Shown here piece by piece: positions 36,803 through 46,048 of a DNA stretch of 64,000 bases. The notes below the pieces were generated by a model. That model ran no database searches. It was not told the DNA's origin and saw only the letters and a program-made list of their open reading frames with translations. Position numbers and translations under genes: made by a program. Where the stretch lies: NCBI GenBank assembly GCA_947647505.1, contig CANSKO010000003.1:1-64000 (forward strand), read 5' to 3'. This DNA is from an uncultured Roseburia sp. Lineage in GTDB: Bacteria; Bacillota; Clostridia; Lachnospirales; Lachnospiraceae. Position 1 is the first letter of the stretch. Every line of letters starts with the position of its first letter.

Positions 36803-36843
36803 CTGTATATGAACAGTATATACAGTATAATCAGATATGTCAA
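36803..36843 (-). promoter_or_regulatory. Promoter and probable GntR operator
   Basis: On the minus strand TTGACA-17-TATACT (36843 down to 36815) is a near-consensus promoter. An inverted repeat CTGTATAT-N7-ATATACAG (36803-36825) overlaps the -10, so binding would block transcription. Confidence 0.8.
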
Positions 36844-36934
36844 GAGGAAGATAAAAAAATAAGCATTTATCGGATGATGCGGATAAAATGCTTATTTTCA
36901 TTGAAGGGATTCGATTGTCGCAAGAATGGAATGC

Positions 36935-37945
36935 TTACAGCGCTTTCTCGCTTGATACGATGGAGATAGCGCTGCAAATGCCGCCAAAGAGGATGCCGGC
37001 AATCGGCCAGACTACCCATGTCATACCCCAGTTCATGCTGAAGAAGCTCCACCCCAGATAAAGAGCCGTTATAATCGGCCAGTAAATGGAAGCGACCAGA
37101 GAGATGCGCCTGTCTTTTTTCGAGTGGAAAGGCTTCTGTGCGGCCTTGCCCTTTCCAAGCAGCGTTTCATATGCGCTCTGCCGCATGCCGGAGGTAATGA
37201 ATAAAAAGACGGCGATGGCAACGCAGAGGAACAGGAAAAGCGCAGTCGTATCTTCCAGCCATGCATACGACGTGTCTTTGAGGAGCCAGTCTGTAAAGAG
37301 AATGGGAATCAAAGAGACGATGCATAAGATAACGCCGGCCGCAATCCGTCTGCCGTATGCAGTCTGCCAGCTTTCGTATTCCCCGGTCAGCTTTTTTTGG
37401 GCGGCTGCATCCAGAAGGATTTGTTTTTTTTCGTAATCTTCGTATTTTCCCATTGCAATTCCGTTTGTAATAAAAATGCCGACGGCCAGCGCGACCATAA
37501 GAAACAGGGGTACGGCGCCCAACAGCTCGGAAAGTGAGGCCGTCAGAAATCCTCCGTCGTATAAGCTTTCCGTCAGAATGGCCGGGGTTGGCGAAAGGAC
37601 GCAAAGCGCTACGCCAAAGGCGATCTTTATGCCGAAGGAAATGCGGGTGTCAAGATATTCCTGCGCCTGTTTTAAGTTCAGCCGTATCGTCTCCTGTGAA
37701 TGGCCGGAAAGCGGAGGCTTTGCATGCAGAGACTTGTCGCTGTCTAATGCAAACGCAATTTCGTCCATGCTGCCAAATTCGGAGATGACGATGCCAATGG
37801 CTTCATTTTCGGATTTGCCTTCGGATTTTAATTCATGGTATTTGTCTTCCATCAGCGCAAGCAGCTCTTCCTTTGCCTTGCGTACGTTTGGCGTATTGGG
37901 ATAGCTGAGAAACAGGTTTTCAATATAGTTCAGGATGGTTTCCAT
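36935..37945 (-). CDS. HAAS-domain membrane protein
   Basis: A 336-residue protein; start at 37945 with GGGGAGG upstream, overlapping the PadR gene end by 16 bases. The N-terminal ~70 residues are the HAAS (DUF1700-like) signalling domain (NYIENLFLSYPNTPNVRKAKEELLALMEDKYHEL...AIGIVISEFG), followed by about six membrane helices in three pairs. HAAS proteins are regularly paired with a PadR regulator and thought to sense or adjust membrane processes, but the mechanism is not established. Its substrate or signal is unknown. Confidence 0.85.
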   Translation of the reverse strand: METILNYIENLFLSYPNTPNVRKAKEELLALMEDKYHELKSEGKSENEAIGIVISEFGSMDEIAFALDSDKSLHAKPPLSGHSQETIRLNLKQAQEYLDTRISFGIKIAFGVALCVLSPTPAILTESLYDGGFLTASLSELLGAVPLFLMVALAVGIFITNGIAMGKYEDYEKKQILLDAAAQKKLTGEYESWQTAYGRRIAAGVILCIVSLIPILFTDWLLKDTSYAWLEDTTALFLFLCVAIAVFLFITSGMRQSAYETLLGKGKAAQKPFHSKKDRRISLVASIYWPIITALYLGWSFFSMNWGMTWVVWPIAGILFGGICSAISIVSSEKAL

Positions 37946-38280
37946 AGCGATTCCTCCCCATTTTTCATAAATTTGTCTACGATTTCTTTTGTTGCATGCC
38001 ATTCTTCGCATTTTTCCTGGTAAAAAACTTTGCCCTTTTCTGTGATCTGATAGTACGTTCTGCGTCTTCCGTTTGTCTCGCTTCCATAAAAAGAAGAGAT
38101 ATAACCGCTTTTTTCAAGACGTGTAAAGGCGGAATAGAGCGTCGTTTCCTTCATAATGTATCGTTCGGCGGTTCGCAGTTTGATCTCTCTGGAGATTTCA
38201 TATCCGTACGAGGGCTTTTCCAGAAGCAGACAAAGAAGGATCATGTCGTTGTAGCCGCGAATGCCGTCGCTGCTGATCAT
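37930..38280 (-). CDS. PadR-family transcriptional regulator
   Basis: A 116-residue PadR repressor; start at 38280 behind AGGAGGTGACGGC. The winged HTH is clear: DMILLCLLLEKPSYGYEISREI, then ETTLYSAFTRLEKSGYISSFYGSETNGRRRTYYQITEKGK, and a short C-terminal dimer helix. It is co-transcribed with the overlapping HAAS gene. A perfect 13-bp inverted repeat in its promoter is the probable operator, suggesting autorepression released by an unknown ligand. Confidence 0.94.
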   Translation of the reverse strand: MISSDGIRGYNDMILLCLLLEKPSYGYEISREIKLRTAERYIMKETTLYSAFTRLEKSGYISSFYGSETNGRRRTYYQITEKGKVFYQEKCEEWHATKEIVDKFMKNGEESLWKPS

Positions 38281-38306
38281 GCCGTCACCTCCTGTATGTA
38301 TTACGA

Positions 38307-38348
38307 CTGTCGTAGTAATAAAATAGCACAATTACTACGACAGGTCAA
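38307..38348 (-). promoter_or_regulatory. PadR promoter with perfect 13-bp inverted-repeat operator
   Basis: CTGTCGTAGTAAT (38307-38319) and its exact complement (38331-38343) flank an 11-bp spacer. The minus-strand promoter TTGACC-17-TATTTT (38348-38320) lies between and over the arms, so a dimer bound here would cover both promoter elements. Confidence 0.88.
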
Positions 38349-38355
38349 GTAATTT

Positions 38356-40521
38356 TTAAAAATTCATATGTCGGATATACAGATCATGGAAATTGGCTTC
38401 TTTTGCAAGCGTAATTTCCTCTGCCAGCGTCTGGATGCGCAGCAGGGGCGCCGGATTCTGCGCGGCGAGGTAGCGTATGGCGCCGAGCAGAGACGTATTT
38501 CCGGCCGCCGTGGTTTTTGCGGCAAGCGCTTCTGGCAGCAGTCCGACGGCCGCGGCCGTATCGCGGTTTAAAAAGTAGCCGAAGCCGCCGGCGAGATATA
38601 CGCGCGCAATATCCCCGTAATGCAAGCCGGAATGCAGCAGCAGAAGCTCTATGCCGGCGCGTATGGCGGCTTTTGCCATCTGGATTTCCCGAATATCCTG
38701 CTGCAAAAGAAGAATTGTTTCTCCGCTTTCTGTCTTTGCAAGCGGATATCCATGCTTAAAATAGGGTTCTGACAGCTTTCCGGTCGAATCGATCAGGCGC
38801 GCGGCGAGCAGCTCGGCCGTTGCTTCCAGGACTCCCGTTCCGCAGATTCCAAGAGGCGGCTGATCGCCGATCGTCTTGATTTTTGGCGTTGAACCGGAAA
38901 GCGTGACGCCGGAAATTGCGCCGGGAATGCTGCCGACGCCCCATCGAATGCCGCCTCCTTCCAGCGCGGGACCGGCGGCGGCAGAGGCGACAAAAAGGCG
39001 TTCGCCGGTCCAGAGGGCCATTTCCCCGTTGGTGCCAAGATCCAGAAACAGCGTCGGCTGCGTTTCATTTAAGATATCACAGGCGTAGAGGCCAGCGACA
39101 ATGTCTGCGCCCACGAAGGCGGAAATGCCCGGAAGCAGCGTAATATCGGGCGGGATGTCCCGTGCGCATGGCGCCTGCATCAGCGCTTCATAAGAAAGCG
39201 TTTCCGGAGCGAGCGTCACCGGCGTAAAGGGGTCACGGCAGAAGCCCGCGCAGGAATAGCCGCGCAGCAGATGCAGCAGAACCGTGTTGGCCGCAATGAC
39301 GATATGGCGCAAAACGTCCGTGGACGAAAGATGTCTGCTTACAAGCGTCTTTATGCCGTCGGCAAGGTCCTGTTGCAGACAGCGGCGCAGTGCGTCCTGT
39401 TTTCCGCGTTCGGCCGCCTGTATCCGGCTGATCACGTCTGCGCCATAGGCGCGCTGCGCATTGCTTCTGGTGCAGGTGTCCAAAAGAGCGCCGGTTTTTC
39501 GGGAAAGAAGGGAGAAGGCAAGCGTCGTCGTGCCAATATCAATGGCGATGCCATACTCGTTTGCATTGTGTGCGCCGGATATCATTTCCGGTAGAAGCTG
39601 GAACGTTTCGCTTCCTAAAGCGGCAAATGTATGCGAATTCTGGTTCCGCTGCGGAAGGGAAATCGAAAGATCCTGTTCCAAAATGGCTCTGCATGCAAGG
39701 CGCATGCCGTCCGCGCGTTCCTCCTCTGTAAAACGAACCGTATCTTCCGGCGTTACGGGAAGCCATCCCTTTGTGACGCGGACGGCGCATTTGCCGCACG
39801 TTCCTCTGCCGCCACAGTCCGCAGGGAAAAGGATATGATGCGTTTGCAGCACAGTAAAAAGCGCGTCTCCCTTATGGCAGGAGAGCTCGGTCGGGGGCGC
39901 GCCGGGCGCCGTTTCAACGGAAAGCAGAAGCCGCCCGTTTTTTCGCATGGAACAGTCGGGGGCGCTGCAGGATGGACAGGCATGCGCCGCGTGGCGCTGC
40001 GTCACGTCATCGGTCAGCGCAAATACAAGCGTCATGCTTTTGACGGGATGCAGCATATAGCCGGAGGTCATGGAAAGCCCAAGCGTGCGGTCCGCTTCTA
40101 CGGCGTCAAATGCCGCCGTGCGTTCTTCGGAAGGCAGGTCGTCCGGGATTTCATACCTTTTGGCAATGCCGAAGCCCTCTTCCAGACAAATCGTTTCTAT
40201 AGCGGGCAGAAGCTGTTCCTCCAGTGCGAACAGGCAGCTGTCGGCCATGGCGTTTAGAGTTGCCGCCGCAAGCATATCGTTTTGTTTCTGAAAGGCTTCG
40301 ATGCGTCGTTCGATATTGCCGCCGATTGTAAGGAGCGCATACAGAAAGTATGAGTTGTTTTGCCGCTTCTTAATGCAAATAGCGGCTTTTGTCTGTATTC
40401 GAAGCCGGATTTCCGGAAGCAGTTTTTCAAAGAGGCCGGCCGTATCCGAACCGAGGAGGGCCGTTACGGTTTCTTTGGAGGGGGTGATGCGCGTTCCTGT
40501 TAAAATTCGAATGTCATGCAT
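38356..40521 (-). CDS. RACo-type corrinoid activation protein with MetH-activation-like N-terminus
   Basis: A 721-residue cytoplasmic protein. Residues ~1-205 resemble the B12-dependent methionine synthase activation domain seen in corrinoid systems (EADRTLGLSMTSGYMLHPVKSMTLVF, then CPSCSAPDCSMRKN). Next is a plant-type 2Fe-2S ferredoxin domain (~215-300) with CGGRGTCGKC and the fourth Cys in RLACRAIL. The rest is the ASKHA/DUF4445 ATPase of RACo (YGIAIDIGTTTLAFSLL near 325, LFLDLGTNGEMALW, YLAGGFGYFL). RACo proteins use ATP to reduce the Co(II) state of corrinoid proteins back to active Co(I). No corrinoid protein, methyltransferase or MtbC-like gene is in the window, so its partner is unknown. 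Confidence 0.87.
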   Translation of the reverse strand: MHDIRILTGTRITPSKETVTALLGSDTAGLFEKLLPEIRLRIQTKAAICIKKRQNNSYFLYALLTIGGNIERRIEAFQKQNDMLAAATLNAMADSCLFALEEQLLPAIETICLEEGFGIAKRYEIPDDLPSEERTAAFDAVEADRTLGLSMTSGYMLHPVKSMTLVFALTDDVTQRHAAHACPSCSAPDCSMRKNGRLLLSVETAPGAPPTELSCHKGDALFTVLQTHHILFPADCGGRGTCGKCAVRVTKGWLPVTPEDTVRFTEEERADGMRLACRAILEQDLSISLPQRNQNSHTFAALGSETFQLLPEMISGAHNANEYGIAIDIGTTTLAFSLLSRKTGALLDTCTRSNAQRAYGADVISRIQAAERGKQDALRRCLQQDLADGIKTLVSRHLSSTDVLRHIVIAANTVLLHLLRGYSCAGFCRDPFTPVTLAPETLSYEALMQAPCARDIPPDITLLPGISAFVGADIVAGLYACDILNETQPTLFLDLGTNGEMALWTGERLFVASAAAGPALEGGGIRWGVGSIPGAISGVTLSGSTPKIKTIGDQPPLGICGTGVLEATAELLAARLIDSTGKLSEPYFKHGYPLAKTESGETILLLQQDIREIQMAKAAIRAGIELLLLHSGLHYGDIARVYLAGGFGYFLNRDTAAAVGLLPEALAAKTTAAGNTSLLGAIRYLAAQNPAPLLRIQTLAEEITLAKEANFHDLYIRHMNF

Positions 40522-40540
40522 AAGAGATCCTTTCCTTATT

Positions 40541-40571
40541 AAAAGAAAAAGCTGCCTTTTGACAGGCAGCT
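40541..40571 (-). terminator. Terminator after trpB2-like gene
   Basis: Minus-strand AGCTGCC...GGCAGCT hairpin followed by TTTTTCTTTT, between the TrpB2 stop and the RACo start. It suggests the two genes are largely independent despite being only 62 bp apart. Confidence 0.85.
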
Positions 40572-40583
40572 CGTTTCGTTTTG

Positions 40584-41957
40584 TTAATCGAGATCCGGGA
40601 GGGAGGCAAAGCCCGGTTCAAGGTCTTTGTCCGTCGGGATAAAATCCGACATGGCGCCGTCGTTGTATTTTTGGTAGGCGACCATATCAAAATATCCCGT
40701 TCCGGTCAGGCCGAAGACAATTGTTTTGGCTTCGCCCGTTTCTTTGCACTTGATCGCTTCGTCGATTGCGGCGCGGATGGCGTGCGCGCTTTCCGGCGCG
40801 GGCAGAATGCCTTCCACTCGTGCAAATTGTTCTGCCGCTTCAAATACGGCGTTCTGCTCCACGGCGCGCGCTTCCATATAGCCGTCATGGTACAGCTGCG
40901 ACAGCACGGAGCTCATGCCGTGGTAGCGAAGGCCGCCGGCATGATTGGCAGATGGAATAAAGCCGCTGCCCAATGTATACATTTTTGCCAGCGGACATAC
41001 GTTTCCGGTGTCGCAGAAGTCGTATGCAAATTTTCCTCTGGTAAAGCTGGGGCAGGAAGCCGGTTCTACCGCAATAAAACGGTAATCCTTCTCGCCGCGC
41101 AGCTTCTCGCCCATAAACGGAGCGATTAAGCCGCCGAGGTTGGAGCCGCCTCCGGCGCAGCCGATAATCATATCCGGCACGATGCCATATTTATCCAGCG
41201 CGGCCTTTGTCTCAAGCCCGATGATTGACTGATGCAAAAGCACCTGATTGAGCACGCTTCCAAGCACATAGCGGTAGCCTTCGGTCGTCGTCGCGGCTTC
41301 AACCGCTTCGGAAATGGCGCAGCCAAGACTTCCGGTTGTTCCCGGATGCTCCTGTAAGATCTTGCGGCCGATCGCCGTCGTATCGGATGGAGACGGCGTT
41401 ACGCTTGCGCCGTACGTGCGCATGACTTCGCGTCGGAACGGCTTCTGCTCATAGGAGACCTTTACCATATAGACCCTGCAGTCGAGATCAAAATAAGAGC
41501 ATGCCATAGAAAGCGCGGTGCCCCACTGACCGGCTCCGGTCTCTGTGGTAACGCCTTTTAAGCCCTGCTTTTTCGCGTAATAGGCCTGTGCGATCGCGGA
41601 GTTTAGCTTGTGGCTGCCGCTGGTGTTGTTGCCTTCAAATTTGTAGTAGATGTTCGCCGGCGTCTTCAGCTTTTCTTCCAGGCAGTAGGCGCGTACGAGC
41701 GGCGAAGGACGGTACATTTTATAAAATTTTAAAATTTCCTCTGGAATATCAACGTAAGGAGTCGCTTCATCCAGCTCCTGCCGCGCAAGCTCCGTACAGA
41801 ATACGCCGGACAGCTCTTCTAACGTCATAGGCTGTTTCGTCCCTGGATTTAAAAGCGGCGCCGGTTTCTTTTGCATGTCAGCGCGCATATTGTACCATTG
41901 TCCTGGCATCTCGTGTTCATGCAGATAGATTTTGTAGGGTATTGCCGGATTGTTCAT
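40584..41957 (-). CDS. TrpB2-type tryptophan synthase beta chain
   Basis: A 457-residue PLP enzyme of the TrpB2 branch, longer at the N-terminus than canonical TrpB1 and lacking a TrpA-coupling context. The PLP lysine is Lys117 in GNNTSGSHKLNSA; the phosphate loop is CAGGGSNLGG; ETGAGQWGTALSMACSYF follows the lysine as in the family. TrpB2 proteins make tryptophan from indole and serine, and are thought to salvage indole or act on other substrates such as phosphoserine. No other trp genes are near, which supports an indole-salvage role. AAGGAG precedes the start. Confidence 0.93.
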   Translation of the reverse strand: MNNPAIPYKIYLHEHEMPGQWYNMRADMQKKPAPLLNPGTKQPMTLEELSGVFCTELARQELDEATPYVDIPEEILKFYKMYRPSPLVRAYCLEEKLKTPANIYYKFEGNNTSGSHKLNSAIAQAYYAKKQGLKGVTTETGAGQWGTALSMACSYFDLDCRVYMVKVSYEQKPFRREVMRTYGASVTPSPSDTTAIGRKILQEHPGTTGSLGCAISEAVEAATTTEGYRYVLGSVLNQVLLHQSIIGLETKAALDKYGIVPDMIIGCAGGGSNLGGLIAPFMGEKLRGEKDYRFIAVEPASCPSFTRGKFAYDFCDTGNVCPLAKMYTLGSGFIPSANHAGGLRYHGMSSVLSQLYHDGYMEARAVEQNAVFEAAEQFARVEGILPAPESAHAIRAAIDEAIKCKETGEAKTIVFGLTGTGYFDMVAYQKYNDGAMSDFIPTDKDLEPGFASLPDLD

Positions 41958-41983
41958 AGTCGCGTTCTCCTTTTTTTCTTTTT

Positions 41984-42012
41984 AAACTATCACTTCATGC
42001 GGGTTCTGTCAA
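41984..42012 (-). promoter_or_regulatory. Promoter for trpB2-like gene
   Basis: Minus-strand TTGACA-17-TAGTTT, about 27 bp before the start codon. Confidence 0.65.
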
Positions 42013-42043
42013 TAAAAAAATGGAAGGGGGGATTTGATAAAAA

Positions 42044-42072
42044 TTGACTTTTCATTTGGAAAATGGTATAGT
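42044..42072 (+). promoter_or_regulatory. Promoter for the Big_2 surface protein
   Basis: TTGACT-17-TATAGT, ending 35 bp before the start codon at 42108. Confidence 0.8.
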
Positions 42073-42107
42073 TTGCGGTGAAAAAATTTAGAAAAAGGAG
42101 AGATTTT

Positions 42108-45100
42108 ATGAAAAGTGCGAGAAAATTATGGCTTGCAGCGCTGCTTCTTTTGCTTGTAATCGGGCAGTGCGCGGATGTGTCGGCAGGGGCAAAATCATCC
42201 TCAGGAAAGTATGAGGTGAAGCTGAATAAGAGCGTCTGCACGGTGAAAAAGGGGAAGACGGTCCGGCTAAAGGCCGTATTGAGCAAGGCGGCAAAAGGAA
42301 AAAAGGTAGAGTGGTCGTCAAGCAACCGGAAGGTGGCGGATGTTAAGCCAAACGGCAGCGTAAAAGCGAAGAAGAACGGAAAAACCACGATTACGGCGAA
42401 AATTGCAGGGACGAAGGCGAAAGCAAGCTGTAAGCTTACCGTGGGCACGCCGGTGCAGGGCATTCAATTGTCGCAGACGTCTGTTTCTTTAGAGCCGGGC
42501 GCGACGTTTGCTTTAAAGGCAACCGTATCGCCAAAGAAGCCGTCGAATAAAAAAATAGCGTTTGCGTCGGACAACAGTCAGGTTGTTTCGGTTTCGTCCA
42601 AAGGCGTTTTGACGGCAAAGCAGGAAGGGACGGCGAAAATTACCGTAGCGTCCGTAGACGGTTCGGATAAAAAGGCAGTTTGTCAGGTGACAGTTTCCAA
42701 AAAAGAAATTCTTATTACACAGCTGACGTTAAACGCTTCCGAGGCGGCGCTTGTGCCGGGAGAGCAGATACAGCTGTCCGCATCGGTTCAGCCGGAAAAT
42801 GCGACAAATCCAACGGTTCAATGGACTTCCAGCAATGCAGGCGTAGCGGCGGTCGGTCCGTCCGGACTGGTGCATGCGTCGGGAGAAGGCATTGCGACGG
42901 TATACGCAACATCGGCAAATGGCGTGCGCGCGGCATGTGACGTCAGGGTATCTTACAAAGGAGACGTCAGCAGTCAGGCGGAGCTTGCACTGGCGCTGTC
43001 CAGTAAAATGGTTACAAATATTCGTTATACCTCAAATCAGGCGGGAGAAATTATAATTCCGGCTGGCGATTACAGCAGAAAGACGCTGGAAATTCATGCT
43101 CCAAATGCGGAAGTGATCAATCGCGGGCGTTTTGCGAAAGTAAAGATTTCAGCAATTGCAGAGCGCACATATACGGAATGCGGGAACAACGTGATTGATT
43201 TTCACGCGGCAAACGGCCGTATCGTAGTGGAAGAAGGGGGCATCGCCGCTATTTGTCTTTCTGATGCGGGCAATCAGAGCGTTCAGCTGGAAAATAACGG
43301 ACTGGTGCAGAACTTGCAGGTTCCGGCGAAAGCGCGTCTGGCGATTGCCGGACAAAATGCGGTGCCGGTGTCGCTTGGCGCGGGCGCGGCAGGTACGGAG
43401 GTTATAACGGAAGCGGAGCTGTCGATTCGCGCGTCGGCATCGTGGGATATGACGATATTGCCCGGCGGCGAAAACACGAAAGCGACGATTGACGACCGCC
43501 TCTGCATGCCTTCCATTACAGGGATTGGCTGTATTCCGGTTGTAGTCAGTGCGGAACAGGACGTCGTTCATATTCCGGCAGAGATGAAAGACGGGATCGA
43601 AATTGACCAGAGCGTTGCCGTTTCCGGAACGATTCAGGAATATGATCTGGAAGAAGACGCGCCGGATCTGAGTGCCGAAGCGGTTTTGGACGAAACGGAT
43701 GGAAGCTATCATGTGAAGAATCAGGCTTCTGTGGGAACTTCCATTTATATGCTGCCGTATCAGGCGTCCAATTCCGATATGCATGCAGAAAATTACGAAG
43801 ATTATATAGAGGGGCTTTCCGCAGCCGCTGTTTCGGATGAAGCGGGAAATTATGAAATTCCGGACGTCAGGATCGGCAATTACTGGCTGATTGTGCAAAA
43901 AGAAGGCTATGCGCCTGTAATACAGAATCTGTTTATTACCAGCTTCCAGACCGAAACGTATGCGAATAATCAGATTGACCTGTTGAGCGATGCATTTGCA
44001 GGAATTCCGAATACGGAAGAAATTTCCGGCACGATTGTGGATGGCCTGACCGGGGAATCGGTCAATGCGGAAGGGCTTATCATAAAACTGAGGACGGGAA
44101 GCAACAGCATTGCAAAAGCTGCGGAGCAGACGGCAGTGACGGATGAAGACGGCAGATACCGCTTTGAGGATATTCCTGCGGGCGTATATACGATCGAAGC
44201 CATAGACGTCAGAGAAGGTCTCTCAGAAGATGCGATTCGGTACAATCCTGCCTACACGACGATTATAGTGGCGGCGCCATATTTAAGCAGCGATCGTTAC
44301 AATCTGATTGTAAACCAGAGGATGCAGAGCATTACCGGAAGCGGTCTGGTGCAGTTTACGCTGGAATGGGGGACGGAAGAGTCCGGAGCAAGCGCGGATA
44401 TTGACTCGCATCTGATTGGGCCGTCTGCGGATGGAGACGGCACGTTCCATGTCTATTACAGCGATCAGACGTATGAAATCTGGGATGATGAAGAGTATGA
44501 ATATATCCGGTATGCGGATCTGGATGTAGACGATACGGATTACGAAGGACCGGAGCATACGACGATTTATCAGGAAACGCCGGGCATTTACCGGTTTTAC
44601 ATTCATAACTTTTCAGAGCGCAGTTCCGACAATTCCGACAGAATGGCAAAATCATCTGTCAGAGTAACGATTACGATCGGGTCCAGCGCGTATACGTACT
44701 ATTGTCCGAATCAAACGGGAAATTTATGGTATGTGTGCGATTATAATTCCATGACGCATACGATTGTTCCCAAAAATATTGTAAGTACATTTTTGGAAGA
44801 CGAATCCATGATTGGAATGTCGGAAGAAGAGCTGAACGAACGCTATCTGGAATCGGCGAAGCAGTCGGCTCTGGATGCGGCGGATACGTTTGAAGATTAT
44901 CTGGCGTATTTCAACGACGGCGCGGCAAAAGAAGCATACATGGAACAGATTTTAAGCTGGAAAAATCAGATTTCATTGCTGACGGATTATCAGGAGGCGA
45001 GACGGCTTTCCACTGTGATACAGGAAGCTTATGACGAAATGGAATACGCCATAGAGCATCCGTGGATTGTGGCGGATAATTTACTCGATTATGAAATGGG

Positions 45101-45839
45101 CAGCGTAGAAGAGGACGGGACAGGACGGCGATTCCGGGAATTTATATGTCAGGTTCTGTCTGGGGAAGAGCTGGAAAATCTGAGCGTATCTTATGATGGA
45201 GAGGAAGAAGCGGAATATGAGATAGAAACGATGCCGGATGATTCGAAGGGTTATCGCTATGTCCTCCATATGAGCTATGCCAATGGATTATCCTGTGATT
45301 ACAGGATTCGATGCGTCGATGGAAGCGATCTTATTGCTTCTACGATTTTGAATTATGTGCGTGAATGCAATTATATTCTGGATATGTTTGAAGAATGTGA
45401 AGACATACGAAACAGCAGAGCCGAGGTGTCCAGATTGCAGCAGCAGGGACTTGCCGTAACGTCGAGGTCTGAGCTTTCGGAGATCTGTTATCAGATCGAA
45501 GAGATTAGAGAACGCTATCGGTATGAAATTTCCATAGGTTCTGTCCGGGCGGAAGGACTGGAAGACTGGTGGGAAACGATAATCGAGGAAACAGACGAAG
45601 ACGACGAGGTCATTGGCAAAAAATCCGTACTTCGTCTGGATCGTGACGAGGATGTAACGGATGCGGAAATTCTGAGCAAGCTTATCATTGAATTTGAGGC
45701 GTATGAAGAGTCGGAGCTTCCGATTACGTATGAGCTCATAAAACTGGAAGCAGACGCTTCTTATCAGGCGCTTTTGAAAATTACGAATCCGGCGACGGGG
45801 CATATCCGGAACACGTATATTCGGATTACAGAATATTGA
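42108..45839 (+). CDS. Secreted Big_2/CnaB-like surface protein
   Basis: A 1243-residue exported protein; start at 42108 with AAAAAGGAGAG, then signal peptide MKSARKLWLAALLLLLVIGQCADVSAGA. Three Big_2 immunoglobulin-like domains follow (~30-285), the first very lysine-rich (VKKGKTVRLKAVLSKAAKGKKVEWSSSN). A beta-rich region comes next (~290-520), then two CnaB/carboxypeptidase-regulatory-like domains (AGNYEIPDVRIGNYWLIVQKEGY; ISGTIVDGLTGESV...YRFEDIPAGVYTIEAID). Around residue 755-870 is a YfaP-like domain (FTLEWG...DIDSHLIGPSADG...YYSDQTYEIWDDE). The C-terminal ~370 residues are acidic and partly helical, unassigned. No LPXTG or enzyme motif. Adhesion or matrix scaffolding is a guess from the domains. 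Confidence 0.8.
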   Translation: MKSARKLWLAALLLLLVIGQCADVSAGAKSSSGKYEVKLNKSVCTVKKGKTVRLKAVLSKAAKGKKVEWSSSNRKVADVKPNGSVKAKKNGKTTITAKIAGTKAKASCKLTVGTPVQGIQLSQTSVSLEPGATFALKATVSPKKPSNKKIAFASDNSQVVSVSSKGVLTAKQEGTAKITVASVDGSDKKAVCQVTVSKKEILITQLTLNASEAALVPGEQIQLSASVQPENATNPTVQWTSSNAGVAAVGPSGLVHASGEGIATVYATSANGVRAACDVRVSYKGDVSSQAELALALSSKMVTNIRYTSNQAGEIIIPAGDYSRKTLEIHAPNAEVINRGRFAKVKISAIAERTYTECGNNVIDFHAANGRIVVEEGGIAAICLSDAGNQSVQLENNGLVQNLQVPAKARLAIAGQNAVPVSLGAGAAGTEVITEAELSIRASASWDMTILPGGENTKATIDDRLCMPSITGIGCIPVVVSAEQDVVHIPAEMKDGIEIDQSVAVSGTIQEYDLEEDAPDLSAEAVLDETDGSYHVKNQASVGTSIYMLPYQASNSDMHAENYEDYIEGLSAAAVSDEAGNYEIPDVRIGNYWLIVQKEGYAPVIQNLFITSFQTETYANNQIDLLSDAFAGIPNTEEISGTIVDGLTGESVNAEGLIIKLRTGSNSIAKAAEQTAVTDEDGRYRFEDIPAGVYTIEAIDVREGLSEDAIRYNPAYTTIIVAAPYLSSDRYNLIVNQRMQSITGSGLVQFTLEWGTEESGASADIDSHLIGPSADGDGTFHVYYSDQTYEIWDDEEYEYIRYADLDVDDTDYEGPEHTTIYQETPGIYRFYIHNFSERSSDNSDRMAKSSVRVTITIGSSAYTYYCPNQTGNLWYVCDYNSMTHTIVPKNIVSTFLEDESMIGMSEEELNERYLESAKQSALDAADTFEDYLAYFNDGAAKEAYMEQILSWKNQISLLTDYQEARRLSTVIQEAYDEMEYAIEHPWIVADNLLDYEMGSVEEDGTGRRFREFICQVLSGEELENLSVSYDGEEEAEYEIETMPDDSKGYRYVLHMSYANGLSCDYRIRCVDGSDLIASTILNYVRECNYILDMFEECEDIRNSRAEVSRLQQQGLAVTSRSELSEICYQIEEIRERYRYEISIGSVRAEGLEDWWETIIEETDEDDEVIGKKSVLRLDRDEDVTDAEILSKLIIEFEAYEESELPITYELIKLEADASYQALLKITNPATGHIRNTYIRITEY

Positions 45840-45860
45840 TTGTAAAAATTTGATAAGAAA

Positions 45861-45892
45861 CGCCAGGCGCTTTCGGGCGTCTGGCGCTTTTT
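45861..45892 (+). terminator. Rho-independent terminator
   Basis: CGCCAG...CTGGCG hairpin with extra inner GC pairs around TTTC, then TTTTTAT, 21 bp after the surface-protein stop. Confidence 0.88.
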
Positions 45893-45974
45893 ATCGTCCG
45901 GCGGGCGCCGGGCGCTTTGAGCCTGTAAAATGCGCAGGGTAAGCCAGAGGTCTGATTTCTGTTGCAATTTTAGA

Positions 45975-46004
45975 TTGTTATTGCAGAGGACATAGTGTTA
46001 TAAT
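45975..46004 (+). promoter_or_regulatory. Promoter for the epimerase-like gene
   Basis: TTGTTA-18-TATAAT, 44 bp before the start codon. Confidence 0.6.
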
Positions 46005-46048
46005 GCATTACGGAGGCAGCGAGTAACAGGAGGATAGGAGGTAGCTCT

